From: Streptomyces sp. S465
GTDB lineage: Bacteria > Actinomycetota > Actinomycetes > Streptomycetales > Streptomycetaceae
Direction of reading: 5' to 3'
Length of the DNA: 64,000 nucleotides
NCBI RefSeq assembly: GCF_026898115.1
Contig: NZ_CP114036.1
Span: forward strand, 4,644,001 to 4,708,000
The position numbers and the translations under genes are program-made. Of this stretch, positions 26,362-35,142 are shown one piece after another. Numbering within the stretch: the first letter of the stretch is position 1; each line of letters starts with the position of its first letter. The notes under the pieces were generated by a model that was not told the origin of the DNA, ran no database searches, and saw only the letters and a list, made by a program, of their open reading frames with translations.

Positions 26362-26817
26362 ATGGCCCTGTGGGACCGCATCAAGGAATCCGCCCAGACG
26401 ATGCAGAGTCAGCTCGAGGCGAAGAAGAACGACTTGAAGAGCGGCGCGTTCCGCGATGCGAGCATGGCGATGTGTGCGCTGGTGGCGGCGGCGGACGGCT
26501 CGATCGACCCGGCCGAGCGGCAGCGCGTCGCCCAGCTGATCGCCACCAATGAGGTGTTGCAGAACTTCCCGGCCGACGACCTCCAGCGTCGCTTCAACGA
26601 CTACCTCAACAAGCTCATCACCGACTTCGACTTCGGCAAGGTGAGCGTGTTGCAGGAGATCGCCAAGGCCAAGAAGAAGCCGGCCGAGGCGCGCGCCGTG
26701 ATCCAGATCGGCATCGTCATCGGCGGCGCCGACGGCGACTTCGACAAGACCGAGCAGGCCGTGGTCCGCGAGGCGTGCTACACGCTGGAGCTTCCCCCGG
26801 CCGAGTTCGACCTGTAA
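26362..26817 (+). CDS. TerB family tellurite-resistance-like protein (151 aa)
   Basis: TerB-type helical protein with two acidic DxDG-like metal loops: VAAADGSIDPAERQRVAQLI (about 35-54) and IGGADGDFDKTEQAVVREAC (about 120-139). The first 20 residues form a charged helix. TerB proteins work with TerD-like calcium-binding proteins in membrane-linked stress complexes; no ter genes are adjacent here, so resistance to tellurite should not be assumed. The ATG at 26362 has a GGAGTGG ribosome site. It is convergent with the M56 peptidase gene. Confidence 0.88.
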   Translation: MALWDRIKESAQTMQSQLEAKKNDLKSGAFRDASMAMCALVAAADGSIDPAERQRVAQLIATNEVLQNFPADDLQRRFNDYLNKLITDFDFGKVSVLQEIAKAKKKPAEARAVIQIGIVIGGADGDFDKTEQAVVREACYTLELPPAEFDL

Positions 26818-26931
26818 GCCGCTCCGCGCACGCGCCCCCCTCGCGCGCCGACCGGCGCCCCCTTCCGCGCGCCGGCCGGCGTCCACAGCCGCCGGCCGGC
26901 CGGGACGCCGCGTCGACCGTCGCGGCCGGCC

Positions 26932-27879
26932 CTACAGCGGGGTCGCGGCATGCAGGACGAGTACCAGGGCGACCGCCGCGTTCGCCGAGGAGACGGCGGA
27001 CGCGGCCGTGCCCACCGCGGCGACCCACAGGGCCAGCCCCGCGGCCGTCCAGGTCGGCGGCCAGGGCCGGGACGGCGGCACCGGGCCCAGCAGCGCCGCG
27101 ACCCTGCGCGGCACCGGCCCCGGCGCGGCGATCCCGGCGAGCGTCGGGCCCGGCGTGCCCTGGGAGACCAGGGCGGCCTTGCCGACCGCCAGCGCCATCA
27201 CCCGGCGGTCGCCGACCTCCCGGGCCGCCTCCTCGTCCGCCCAGCGCTCGGCGCAGTAGTCCACCGCGGCCCGGAGCGGCCGCAGCAGCGGATTGGCCCG
27301 CGCCGCGAGCTGCGCGGTCAGCAGATGGCGGTGGTGGTGCGCGGTCAGGTGGGCGCGCTCATGCGCGATCAGGGCCCGGCGCTCGCGGGGGTTGAGGCTG
27401 TCCAGCATCCCGGTGGAGACGACGATCCGGCCCGGTTTCCCCGTCCGTCCGGAGGTCCCGGGCAGCGCGTACGCGTACGCCTTGTCGTCGGGCAGCACCG
27501 CGACCGGCGACTCCGGCAGTCCGGCGAGCGCGAGCTGAGCGCTGCGCCGTACCCGTCCATGGCGCAGCCAGGTGGCCGTACAGGCGACGGCCACCGCCGC
27601 CAGCGCGCCGATCGCCGCCTTCCCGGCCACCACGTCGTAGGGCACCGCCGCCCGTACCTCGGGGTCCGACCAGCTGTCCGGCAGCGGGTTGCCCGGCAGC
27701 TGTGCCGTACCGACGACCATCAGCAGTCCCAGGCACAGCGTGGAGCACACCGCGAGGACGGCGCCCACGAGGGTCAGCAGCCGGGTGGCGGTGCGCGGGT
27801 GGAGATGCTGCTCGGCGAGCCGAGCGATCGGCAGCGCCGTTAAGGGCAGAACCAGCGGGAGGAAGACGAAGACGCCCAT
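26932..27879 (-). CDS. M56 family membrane metallopeptidase, BlaR1-like (315 aa, TTA codon)
   Basis: Zinc protease of the BlaR1/M56 family, embedded in the membrane. TM helices at about 3-20, 35-58, 88-106 and near the C-terminus; catalytic HExxH in RRALIAHERAHLTAHHHRH (about 165-185), with the downstream acidic DYCAERWADEEAAREVGDRR as third ligand region. It lacks a beta-lactam sensor domain. It starts 3 bp after the stop of the BlaI-like repressor gene, so the pair forms an operon in which the protease probably inactivates the repressor (family knowledge). Codon 13 is TTA (27841-27843), implying bldA-dependent translation. Confidence 0.9.
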   Translation of the reverse strand: MGVFVFLPLVLPLTALPIARLAEQHLHPRTATRLLTLVGAVLAVCSTLCLGLLMVVGTAQLPGNPLPDSWSDPEVRAAVPYDVVAGKAAIGALAAVAVACTATWLRHGRVRRSAQLALAGLPESPVAVLPDDKAYAYALPGTSGRTGKPGRIVVSTGMLDSLNPRERRALIAHERAHLTAHHHRHLLTAQLAARANPLLRPLRAAVDYCAERWADEEAAREVGDRRVMALAVGKAALVSQGTPGPTLAGIAAPGPVPRRVAALLGPVPPSRPWPPTWTAAGLALWVAAVGTAASAVSSANAAVALVLVLHAATPL

Positions 27880-27882
27880 CGG

Positions 27883-28296
27883 TCAGTCCTCCGGCTCCTC
27901 CGCCACGTCGCTCAGCAGGTCGCGCAGCAGCCGCTCGTCATCCTGGGTCAGTCCGGTCACAAAGCTGGCCAGGACCGCCTCGCGGTCGTCCTGGCCGTCC
28001 AGCACCCGGCGCATCCGCAGCGCCGCGAGCCCCGCCTCGTCCGACGCCGCCCGCCAGACGAAGGAGCGGCCCGCGCGTTCGCGGGTCACGGCCTGCTTGG
28101 CGTGCAGCCGGGACAGGATGGTCATGACCGTGGTGTAGGCGAGCTCGCCCTCGATCCGCTCCTGCACCCATGCGGCGGTCACCGGCCCCGGCGCCCGGCG
28201 CAGCGCCGCGAGCACCTGCGCCTCCAGTTCGCCCTGGCCACGCCGACGGGGGCGGCGGGGCCAGCCGGGCCCGCCGGTCCGGTCGTGGTCCGTCAC
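27883..28296 (-). CDS. BlaI/MecI/CopY family transcriptional repressor (137 aa)
   Basis: Winged-helix repressor: LEAQVLAALRRAPGPVTAAW, AYTTVMTILSRLHAKQAVTR and ERAGRSFVWRA are the BlaI core, followed by the dimerisation tail DDERLLRDLLSDVAEEPED. The GTG at 28296 is preceded by GGAGA; the frame is open upstream with no family sequence. It is the first gene of a pair with the M56 peptidase. The target promoter is probably its own; no beta-lactamase gene is visible nearby. Confidence 0.92.
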   Translation of the reverse strand: MTDHDRTGGPGWPRRPRRRGQGELEAQVLAALRRAPGPVTAAWVQERIEGELAYTTVMTILSRLHAKQAVTRERAGRSFVWRAASDEAGLAALRMRRVLDGQDDREAVLASFVTGLTQDDERLLRDLLSDVAEEPED

Positions 28297-28643
28297 ACCG
28301 TCTCCTTCCACGCCACACGCGCCCGGCGCGCGGCGCTCCATCGTAACGAGCGGCCTGGGTGCGGGCGGGCGGTCGGGCGGTCGGGCGGTCGCCCCTTTGG
28401 CCCGGCTGTACGCGCGGGCACAGGCCGCCTCGCCCATGCTGAGCGGGGGGACCGATCCGAGCTGTGGAAAGGCGGGGCCCCGAAATGAGGCTTGTCCGGT
28501 GACGGCGTGGTGCGTGCGCCCCGGTTCCAGGGGCGGATCGTGATCGTGGGCGCCTCGGCCGGTCCGCGGGCCGCGGCGGTCCCGGCCGGCTTCCCGGGCT
28601 CCTCGCTGTCCGGACAACGGACCCGGAAGGAACTCACTCAGCC

Positions 28644-29894
28644 ATGACGCAGACGCAAGGCTCGCTCGTGCGGCAGATCACCGACTACGCCCATCGTGCC
28701 GACCCGTACCCGATCTACGCCGAGCTGCGCAAGACGCCCGTGGCGCACGACGAGGGGGGTCCGTACATCGTCTCCACCTACTGGGAGATCCACGGTCTGC
28801 TGCACGACCCCCGGCTCAGCTCCGACGCGCGCAATCTGGACCCGCGGACCGCGCCGGAGCTGATCGAGGCGGACGAGACGGGACTGCCGCCCAGCTTCCT
28901 GAAGCTCGACCCACCCGAGCACGACCGGCTGCGCCGACTCGCGATGGCGCCCTTCGGCCCGCCGCACACCCCGCGCCGGCTCCACACCATGCGCGGTGAA
29001 CTCACCCGGATCGTCGGCGAGCTGATCGACGGCTTCGAGGGCCGGGACCGGATCGATCTCGTCGACCACTTCTCGTACCCGTTCCCGGTCACCGTGATCT
29101 GCCGGCTGCTCGGGGTGGACCGCGAGGACGAGGCGCGCTTCCACAGCTGGGCCGGCGCCCTCGCCACCGGCCTCGACCCCGATCCGGAGGCGGACGCCGC
29201 CGAGCGGCAGCGGACCACCCGGCAGGCCCGTACGGAGCTGGCGGGGTATCTGTCCGAGCTGATCGAGAAGCGCCGCCGCTCCCCCGGTGACGACATGCTC
29301 TCCGCCCTGGTCGGCGGGCAGGGTCCGGAGGAGGGGATGAGCCGTACGGAGCTGCTGAGCACCGCGGCGCTGCTGCTGGTGGCGGGGCACGAGACCACCG
29401 TCAACCTGATCACCAACGGCATGCTGACCCTGCTGCGCAACCCCGATGTGCTCAGCCGGCTGCGCGCGGACCCCCATCTGGTCGTCCCGCTGGTGGAGGA
29501 GCTGCTGCGGTTCGATCCGCCGGTGCAGATGCTTCCCCAGCGCACCCCGCTCTCGGAGATCGACATCGCGGGCGTGACCATCCCCGAGGGAGCGCCCGTC
29601 TGGCTGCTGCTGGCCTCGGGCAACCGCGATCCGCAGCGCTTCCCCGATCCCGACCGGTTCGATCCGCAGCGCAGGGACAACCAGCACCTGGGCTTCGGCA
29701 GCGGTGTCCACAGCTGCTTCGGCGCACCGCTGGCCCGGCTGGAGGCGCAGATCGCGCTGACCGAACTGGCCCGCCGGCTGGACCGGCCCCGGCTGCTGGA
29801 GGACCCGCCGACCTACCGGCGCAACGCGGTGCTGCGCGGCCCGCGACAGCTGCCGCTCGCCTTCGAGGGACTGCGGCCGAACGGGTCCCGGTGA
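28644..29894 (+). CDS. Cytochrome P450 (416 aa)
   Basis: Soluble bacterial P450 (CYP107-like by overall pattern; subfamily not fixed). I-helix AGHETTVN near residue 247, ExxR in VEELLRFDPP, and heme-ligand loop FGSGVHSCFGAPLARLE at about 351-367 with Cys 358. The N-terminal MTQTQGSLVRQITDYAHRAD is typical and has no membrane anchor. Start ATG 28644. It is a lone P450 with no ferredoxin gene beside it, convergent with an SDR gene. Its last 182 bp (from 29713) are copied again at 30844 by a tandem duplication, but this copy is intact. Confidence 0.95.
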   Translation: MTQTQGSLVRQITDYAHRADPYPIYAELRKTPVAHDEGGPYIVSTYWEIHGLLHDPRLSSDARNLDPRTAPELIEADETGLPPSFLKLDPPEHDRLRRLAMAPFGPPHTPRRLHTMRGELTRIVGELIDGFEGRDRIDLVDHFSYPFPVTVICRLLGVDREDEARFHSWAGALATGLDPDPEADAAERQRTTRQARTELAGYLSELIEKRRRSPGDDMLSALVGGQGPEEGMSRTELLSTAALLLVAGHETTVNLITNGMLTLLRNPDVLSRLRADPHLVVPLVEELLRFDPPVQMLPQRTPLSEIDIAGVTIPEGAPVWLLLASGNRDPQRFPDPDRFDPQRRDNQHLGFGSGVHSCFGAPLARLEAQIALTELARRLDRPRLLEDPPTYRRNAVLRGPRQLPLAFEGLRPNGSR

Positions 29895-30843
29895 CGCGGT
29901 TCGCCGTGTGCGGGGTGACGCGGTGCACCGTGCGCGGGGTGACGGGGTTCACCACGCGCGGGGCGTTCACCCTGGGCGGAACGCGGGCCCGTTCGTCCCG
30001 GCCGGCGACGGGGTCGTTCACCGTGGGCGGAACGCGGACCCGCTCGTCCCGGCCGCGTCCTTCCAGCCCGTATCCCTCCCGGCCGCGTCCCTCTCGGCCC
30101 GGACGGCGATGTTCCGGGCCATTCCACCGAAGACGAGGGCGTGGAAGGGCGCGACCGACCACCAGTACAGGTGCCCGCCGAGGCCGCGCGGATGGAACAG
30201 CGCCCGCTGCCGGTACACCGCCCCGCCCCGCGCGTCCCGGTCGACCGCCATCTCCAGCCAGGCCGGCCCCGGCAATCGCATCTCGGCCCGGAGCCGCAGC
30301 AGCCGGGGCGGCAGGATCTCCTCCACCCGCCAGAAGTCGAGGCTGTCGCCCACCCTGAGCCGCGCCGCGTCCCGGCGGCCCCGGCGCAGCCCGACGCCGC
30401 CCACCAGGGTGTCGATCCAGCCGCGCAACGCCCAGGCGAGCGGTAGCGAGTACCAGCCGTTCTCACCGCCGATCCCCTCCACCACCCGCCAGACGTCCTC
30501 CGGCGAGGCGTCCACCGCGCGCTCGCGACGGTCCTGGTAGAGGCTGCCGCCCGCCCAGTCGGGGTCGGTGGGCAGCGGATCGCTGGGCGCGCCGGGGGTG
30601 GCGGCGGAGGACCAGCGGGTGGCCACGTCCGCGTCGCGGATCCGCCGCAGGGCCAGTTCCAGCGCCTGGTCCACCCCGAGCGGCCCGCCCGGCGGATCCG
30701 GCACATGGTGCGCGAGGTCCCGTTCGGCGCACACCACTTCATGGCGCAGCGACTCCACCAGCGGGCGGGCGATGGCGCCCGGCACGGGCGTGACCAGGCC
30801 GACCCACAGACTGGACAGCCCGGGGGTGAGCACCGGAACCGGT
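29713..30843. repeat. 1131-bp tandem duplication, unit 1
   Basis: Covers the 3' end of the intact P450 gene, the intergenic gap and the 3' half of the convergent SDR gene. It is followed directly by unit 2 at 30844-31974. The two units differ at only two positions seen by eye (30443/31574 and 30712/31843), both silent in the SDR reading frame. The breakpoints share only about 2 bases (GC), with no insertion sequence. Confidence 0.95.
30018..30843 (-). pseudogene. Truncated copy of the SDR/DUF2867 gene (C-terminal half)
   Basis: Encodes the last 275 or so residues of the 534-residue protein at 31149-32753, word for word, ending at the same stop. The N-terminal NAD-binding domain is missing because the duplication starts inside the gene. 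The frame stays open into the P450 fragment at the junction, and an internal GTG at 30833 could in principle start a DUF2867-only protein of 271 residues, but no ribosome site is evident. Confidence 0.88.
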
Positions 30844-31974
30844 GCTGCTTCGGCGCACCGCTGGCCCGGCTGGAGGCGCAGATCGCGCTGACCGAACTGG
30901 CCCGCCGGCTGGACCGGCCCCGGCTGCTGGAGGACCCGCCGACCTACCGGCGCAACGCGGTGCTGCGCGGCCCGCGACAGCTGCCGCTCGCCTTCGAGGG
31001 ACTGCGGCCGAACGGGTCCCGGTGACGCGGTTCGCCGTGTGCGGGGTGACGCGGTGCACCGTGCGCGGGGTGACGGGGTTCACCACGCGCGGGGCGTTCA
31101 CCCTGGGCGGAACGCGGGCCCGTTCGTCCCGGCCGGCGACGGGGTCGTTCACCGTGGGCGGAACGCGGACCCGCTCGTCCCGGCCGCGTCCTTCCAGCCC
31201 GTATCCCTCCCGGCCGCGTCCCTCTCGGCCCGGACGGCGATGTTCCGGGCCATTCCACCGAAGACGAGGGCGTGGAAGGGCGCGACCGACCACCAGTACA
31301 GGTGCCCGCCGAGGCCGCGCGGATGGAACAGCGCCCGCTGCCGGTACACCGCCCCGCCCCGCGCGTCCCGGTCGACCGCCATCTCCAGCCAGGCCGGCCC
31401 CGGCAATCGCATCTCGGCCCGGAGCCGCAGCAGCCGGGGCGGCAGGATCTCCTCCACCCGCCAGAAGTCGAGGCTGTCGCCCACCCTGAGCCGCGCCGCG
31501 TCCCGGCGGCCCCGGCGCAGCCCGACGCCGCCCACCAGGGTGTCGATCCAGCCGCGCAACGCCCAGGCGAGCGGCAGCGAGTACCAGCCGTTCTCACCGC
31601 CGATCCCCTCCACCACCCGCCAGACGTCCTCCGGCGAGGCGTCCACCGCGCGCTCGCGACGGTCCTGGTAGAGGCTGCCGCCCGCCCAGTCGGGGTCGGT
31701 GGGCAGCGGATCGCTGGGCGCGCCGGGGGTGGCGGCGGAGGACCAGCGGGTGGCCACGTCCGCGTCGCGGATCCGCCGCAGGGCCAGTTCCAGCGCCTGG
31801 TCCACCCCGAGCGGCCCGCCCGGCGGATCCGGCACATGGTGTGCGAGGTCCCGTTCGGCGCACACCACTTCATGGCGCAGCGACTCCACCAGCGGGCGGG
31901 CGATGGCGCCCGGCACGGGCGTGACCAGGCCGACCCACAGACTGGACAGCCCGGGGGTGAGCACCGGAACCGGT
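30844..31974. repeat. 1131-bp tandem duplication, unit 2
   Basis: Second copy, continuing at 31975 into the unique 5' half of the intact SDR gene. It starts inside the P450 coding sequence (heme-loop codons). See unit 1 for the two differences. Confidence 0.95.
30846..31025 (+). pseudogene. Fragment of the P450 gene (last 59 codons)
   Basis: Identical to the end of the P450 gene at 28644-29894, from the heme-ligand Cys codon (CFGAPLARLEAQ) to the stop. It has no start of its own and is certainly non-functional as an enzyme. Created by the tandem duplication. Confidence 0.93.
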
Positions 31975-32753
31975 GCGATGAGCCGCCGCCGCAGCCCGGT
32001 CACGGCCGCGTACCGCCGCATCATGTCGCGGTAGGTGAGGACGTCGGGGCCGCCGATGTCGAAGGCCCGGTGCACCTCGTCCGGCAGCGTGGCGCAGCCC
32101 ACCAGCAGGCGCAGCACATCACGGACGGCGATCGGCTGGGTACGGGTGCGCACCCAGCGGGGCGTCACCATCACCGGCAGCCGCTCGGTGAGGTAGCGCA
32201 GCATCTCGAACGAGGCCGAGCCCGAGCCGATGATCACACCGGCCCGCAGCACGGCCGTCGGCACCCCGGAGTCCAGCAGCACCCGGCCCACCTCGGCCCG
32301 GGACCGCAGATGGGGCGACAGCTCGCGTTCGGGCACGCCGTACGGGGTGAGCCCGCCGAGGTAGACGATCCGGCGCACCCCGGCGGCCCGCGCCCGCCTC
32401 CCGAAGATCCGGGCGGCACGGCGGTCGGTCTCCTCGAAGCCGGGTCCGGTGCCCAGCGCGTGCACCAGGTAGTACGCGACGTCCACGCCCTCCATGGCGG
32501 CGCGCAGCGACTCCTCGTCGGTCACATCTCCGCGTACGGTCTCCACCCGCCCCGCCCAGGGGTGGTCGCGCAGCTTCTCGGGCGAACGGGCCACACACCG
32601 CACCTGGTGCCCCGCCGCCAGCAGCTCGGGCACCAGCCTGCCGCCGATATAGCCGGTGGCCCCGGTGACCAGGCAGCGGCGCGGCTCCGGCGCGCGGTCC
32701 GACTCCGGCGCGCGGCCCGGCTCCGCATCCGGTGGAGGTTCGGGAACGGCCAT
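31149..32753 (-). CDS. SDR family oxidoreductase with DUF2867 domain (534 aa)
   Basis: Two-domain protein: an N-terminal atypical short-chain dehydrogenase/NAD(P)-binding domain (LVTGATGYIGGRLVPELLAA near residues 28-47, RAGVIIGSGSASFEMLRYLT, PDVLTYRDMMRRYA) and a C-terminal DUF2867/SRPBCC-like domain (about 330-525, e.g. DASPEDVWRVVEGIGGENGW and YWWSVAPFHALVFGGMARNI). This fusion is common in bacteria but its substrate is not known. The ATG at 32753 was chosen over a longer frame. It is the intact partner of the truncated copy at 30018. It faces the P450 gene, a possible but unproven functional pair. Confidence 0.9.
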   Translation of the reverse strand: MAVPEPPPDAEPGRAPESDRAPEPRRCLVTGATGYIGGRLVPELLAAGHQVRCVARSPEKLRDHPWAGRVETVRGDVTDEESLRAAMEGVDVAYYLVHALGTGPGFEETDRRAARIFGRRARAAGVRRIVYLGGLTPYGVPERELSPHLRSRAEVGRVLLDSGVPTAVLRAGVIIGSGSASFEMLRYLTERLPVMVTPRWVRTRTQPIAVRDVLRLLVGCATLPDEVHRAFDIGGPDVLTYRDMMRRYAAVTGLRRRLIAPVPVLTPGLSSLWVGLVTPVPGAIARPLVESLRHEVVCAERDLAHHVPDPPGGPLGVDQALELALRRIRDADVATRWSSAATPGAPSDPLPTDPDWAGGSLYQDRRERAVDASPEDVWRVVEGIGGENGWYSLPLAWALRGWIDTLVGGVGLRRGRRDAARLRVGDSLDFWRVEEILPPRLLRLRAEMRLPGPAWLEMAVDRDARGGAVYRQRALFHPRGLGGHLYWWSVAPFHALVFGGMARNIAVRAERDAAGRDTGWKDAAGTSGSAFRPR

Positions 32754-33137
32754 GAGGCCATGGTGCGCGGGCAGGACAAAACCTGCGAGGTGGGCTCCCT
32801 TCGGCGGCATTGTCCGTATCAGGTGTTTGGAGGTCGCTCTCCGGTCTCCCCGACCTTCGAGCCTCTCAGCCCGGCCATCTAGAAGACATTCCGGGGGACT
32901 GACGTCCTCTGTCCTGAATGTCTCTCCGGTCGAGCTCCCTCGCTCGCCCCGCAGGCTGTTATTTACGTTACTCCGACCCCCCTTGGGCGCCTAGACCCTT
33001 TCGCGTATTTTTTCCATTTTTCTGAGCGCTGTAGGTGCGGTGCCGGAGCAGTGTGGGAGCACTGTGGGAGCGGGCCCCCGCCCGGCACTCCCGCGCCTTG
33101 GCTGCGCCGGAAGGCGCTTGCCCGGTAGGCTTTCCGT
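32754..33137. other. Divergent intergenic region, SDR / VapB-like gene
   Basis: 384 bp, no gene seen. The stretch 32955-33035 is AT-rich for this genome (runs of T) and probably holds promoters. At about 33045-33071 an 11-bp direct repeat TGTGGGAGC-type occurs twice. No clear riboswitch or terminator. Confidence 0.55.
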
Positions 33138-33437
33138 GTGATCTTCAAGCGCATCGGAAACGGTCGGCCCTATCCCGACCACGGCCGGGAAAGCACCCGC
33201 CAGTGGGCGGATGTCGCCCCACGCCCGGTACGTCTTGACCAGTTGGTCACGACGAAGCAGCAGCTCGATCTGGAGACGCTGCTCGCGGAGGACTCGACGT
33301 TCTACGGGGACCTCTTCGCCCATGTCGTGAAGTGGCAGGGCGACCTCTATCTGGAGGACGGGCTGCACCGCGCGGTGCGCGCCGCGCTCCAGCAGCGCCA
33401 GGTGCTGCACGCGCGCGTCCTGGAACTCGAGGGCTGA
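33138..33437 (+). CDS. Small conserved streptomycete protein, often labelled VapB-family antitoxin (99 aa)
   Basis: Highly conserved in Streptomyces. The sequence MIFKRIGNGRPYPDHGREST then PRPVRLDQLVTTKQQLDLET, with LLAEDSTFYGDLFAHVVKWQ, is recognisable as the family commonly annotated as a type II VapB antitoxin. No PIN-domain toxin or other small partner lies next to it, and the length (99) is more than a minimal antitoxin, so the label is doubtful. GTG start at 33138. Downstream is a LytR_C protein gene on the same strand after 134 bp. Confidence 0.8.
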   Translation: MIFKRIGNGRPYPDHGRESTRQWADVAPRPVRLDQLVTTKQQLDLETLLAEDSTFYGDLFAHVVKWQGDLYLEDGLHRAVRAALQQRQVLHARVLELEG

Positions 33438-33571
33438 CCGCGCCCGCGCCGCCCCTGGCGACCGATCGCCGCCGACCGGCTTCGATCTTTCTTGACCCTT
33501 TCGGGTTGCTCTGAGCACCAACCATTGATCATTTAGTAGGCATCGCCACCAGCCCGCACTACGCTGCGCAC

Positions 33572-34264
33572 ATGAGCATGCTGACCCCTCCAGGCATGGG
33601 CGGAAAGTACCGCATTACGGGCGATCGCTATCCGCGGATGAGCCGACCCCGGAACCGCAGGCGGCTGGTCTTCGCCGCGTTCGGCTCGGTCCTGGCGCTC
33701 GGCCTGGTGGGCTGGGGAACGCTTCAGCTCATCGACGTCTTCTCCGGCGACGGCGACGGCCAGACGGTCCGCGCGGCACACGGCACCGGGGACTGTGAGC
33801 GCGGCGACAAGCGCCCCGACGAGAACGCGAAGTCCGGTCGGGGCGACAGCGGCCAGAGCGGCAACAGCGACCGTACGGGCGGGAAGCTGCCGAAGCCCGC
33901 CCAGATCACGGTCAACGTCTACAACGCGACCACGCGTTCCGGCCTCGCCAAGAACACCGCGGACGAGCTGAAGAAGCGCGGCTTCAAGATCGGCAAGGTG
34001 GGCAACGCCCCGGCCGAGTACGACAAGAAGGTCAAGGCTTCCGGGATACTGCTCGGCGCCCCGGGCGCCGACGACGGGGCGTTCAACGTGCTCGGCACCC
34101 AGCTCGACGGGGCCCAGACCAAGAACGACGCGCGGGACGGCAAGGACATCGACCTGATCATCGGCAGCGGTTTCAAAACCCTGGTCAAGCAGAAGGACGC
34201 CGAGAAGGCTCTGGCCGCCCTGGCCACGCCCTCGCCCACGCCCTCCGGCACGCCCTGCCGCTGA
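33572..34264 (+). CDS. LytR C-terminal domain-containing membrane protein (230 aa)
   Basis: Single-pass membrane protein: basic N-terminal 33 residues, TM helix LVFAAFGSVLALGLVGWGTL (about 30-50), then an extracytoplasmic LytR_C domain starting QITVNVYNATTRSGLAKNTA (about 110-200) and a Thr/Pro/Ser tail. It lacks the LCP catalytic domain, so it is not itself a cell-wall ligase; the LytR_C part may bind cell-wall polymers or partners (inference). The ATG at 33572 is used; a second ATG follows two codons later. It is convergent with upp, 30 bp apart. Confidence 0.9.
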   Translation: MSMLTPPGMGGKYRITGDRYPRMSRPRNRRRLVFAAFGSVLALGLVGWGTLQLIDVFSGDGDGQTVRAAHGTGDCERGDKRPDENAKSGRGDSGQSGNSDRTGGKLPKPAQITVNVYNATTRSGLAKNTADELKKRGFKIGKVGNAPAEYDKKVKASGILLGAPGADDGAFNVLGTQLDGAQTKNDARDGKDIDLIIGSGFKTLVKQKDAEKALAALATPSPTPSGTPCR

Positions 34265-34294
34265 ACCGTCGTAGAGCGCCTGGAAGGAGGGTGG

Positions 34295-34930
34295 TCAGCC
34301 GGCGGTCCCGTACATCCGGTCGCCCGCGTCGCCCAGACCGGGCACGATGTACCCCTGCTCGTTGAGCCGCTCGTCGATGGACGAGGTGACCACCGTCACC
34401 GGCGCACCCGCCAGCTCGCGCTCCATGAGCTCGACGCCCTCGGGCGCCGCCAGCAGACACAGCGCGGTCACATCGTCGGCGCCCCGCGATATCAGCTCCT
34501 TGATCGCCGCGACCAGCGTCCCGCCGGTGGCGAGCATCGGGTCCAGGACGTACACCTGACGGCCGGAGAGGTCCTCGGGCATCCGGGTGGCGTAGGTGGA
34601 CGCCTGGAGCGTCTCCTCGTCGCGGATCATGCCCAGGAAGCCGACCTCGGCGGTGGGCAGCAGCCGCACCATGCCGTCGAGCATCCCGAGACCGGCCCGC
34701 AGGATCGGCACCACCATGGGACGCGGATGGGACAGCCGCACCCCGGTCGTGGTCGTCACCGGGGTCTCGATGTCGACCTGTTCGGTGCGCACATCGCGCG
34801 TGGCCTCGTACGCGAGCAGGGTCACCAGCTCGTCGGCGAGCCGCCGGAAGGTGGGGGAGTCGGTGCGCTTGTCGCGCAGCGTGGTGAGTTTGTGCGCCAC
34901 CAGCGGGTGGTCGACGACGTGGATCCGCAT
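34295..34930 (-). CDS. upp: Uracil phosphoribosyltransferase (211 aa)
   Basis: Salvages uracil to UMP with PRPP. The N-terminus MRIHVVDHPLVAHKLTTLRD, the flexible-loop region VPILRAGLGMLDGMVRLLP, the PRPP-binding VYVLDPMLATGGTLVAAIKE and the C-terminal uracil-contact IVPGLGDAGDRMYGT are all complete. Length 211 is normal. Start ATG 34930. In S. coelicolor a upp gene lies close to the tadA-like and sigF genes, as here. Confidence 0.97.
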   Translation of the reverse strand: MRIHVVDHPLVAHKLTTLRDKRTDSPTFRRLADELVTLLAYEATRDVRTEQVDIETPVTTTTGVRLSHPRPMVVPILRAGLGMLDGMVRLLPTAEVGFLGMIRDEETLQASTYATRMPEDLSGRQVYVLDPMLATGGTLVAAIKELISRGADDVTALCLLAAPEGVELMERELAGAPVTVVTSSIDERLNEQGYIVPGLGDAGDRMYGTAG

Positions 34931-35142
34931 GGCAACGACACTAACCGAGCCCCCGGGGCCCAGCTGCCCCCGGAGCCCGGCTGCCCCCGGAGCCCGGCCG
35001 CCGCCCTGACCTCCCGCGCGCCTCCCGTGCGCTCCACCGTCTGCCGCCGTACTGGCATCAAACCGCCGTTTCGGGGGAAAGTGGGCAAGAGCGCCCCGGC
35101 GGCCCCCGGGGCGATACCTCGGCCCCGAGGAGTGATGTGACC

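Noticed and set aside
26932..28296. Beta-lactam resistance locus
   Set aside because: BlaI and BlaR1-like genes are present, but the protease lacks a penicillin-binding sensor domain and no beta-lactamase gene is nearby, so only the regulatory pair is claimed.
30705..31025. 106-codon fusion frame ending in P450 sequence
   Set aside because: The first half is antisense to the truncated SDR gene; only the last 59 codons are P450-derived and they are a duplication fragment.
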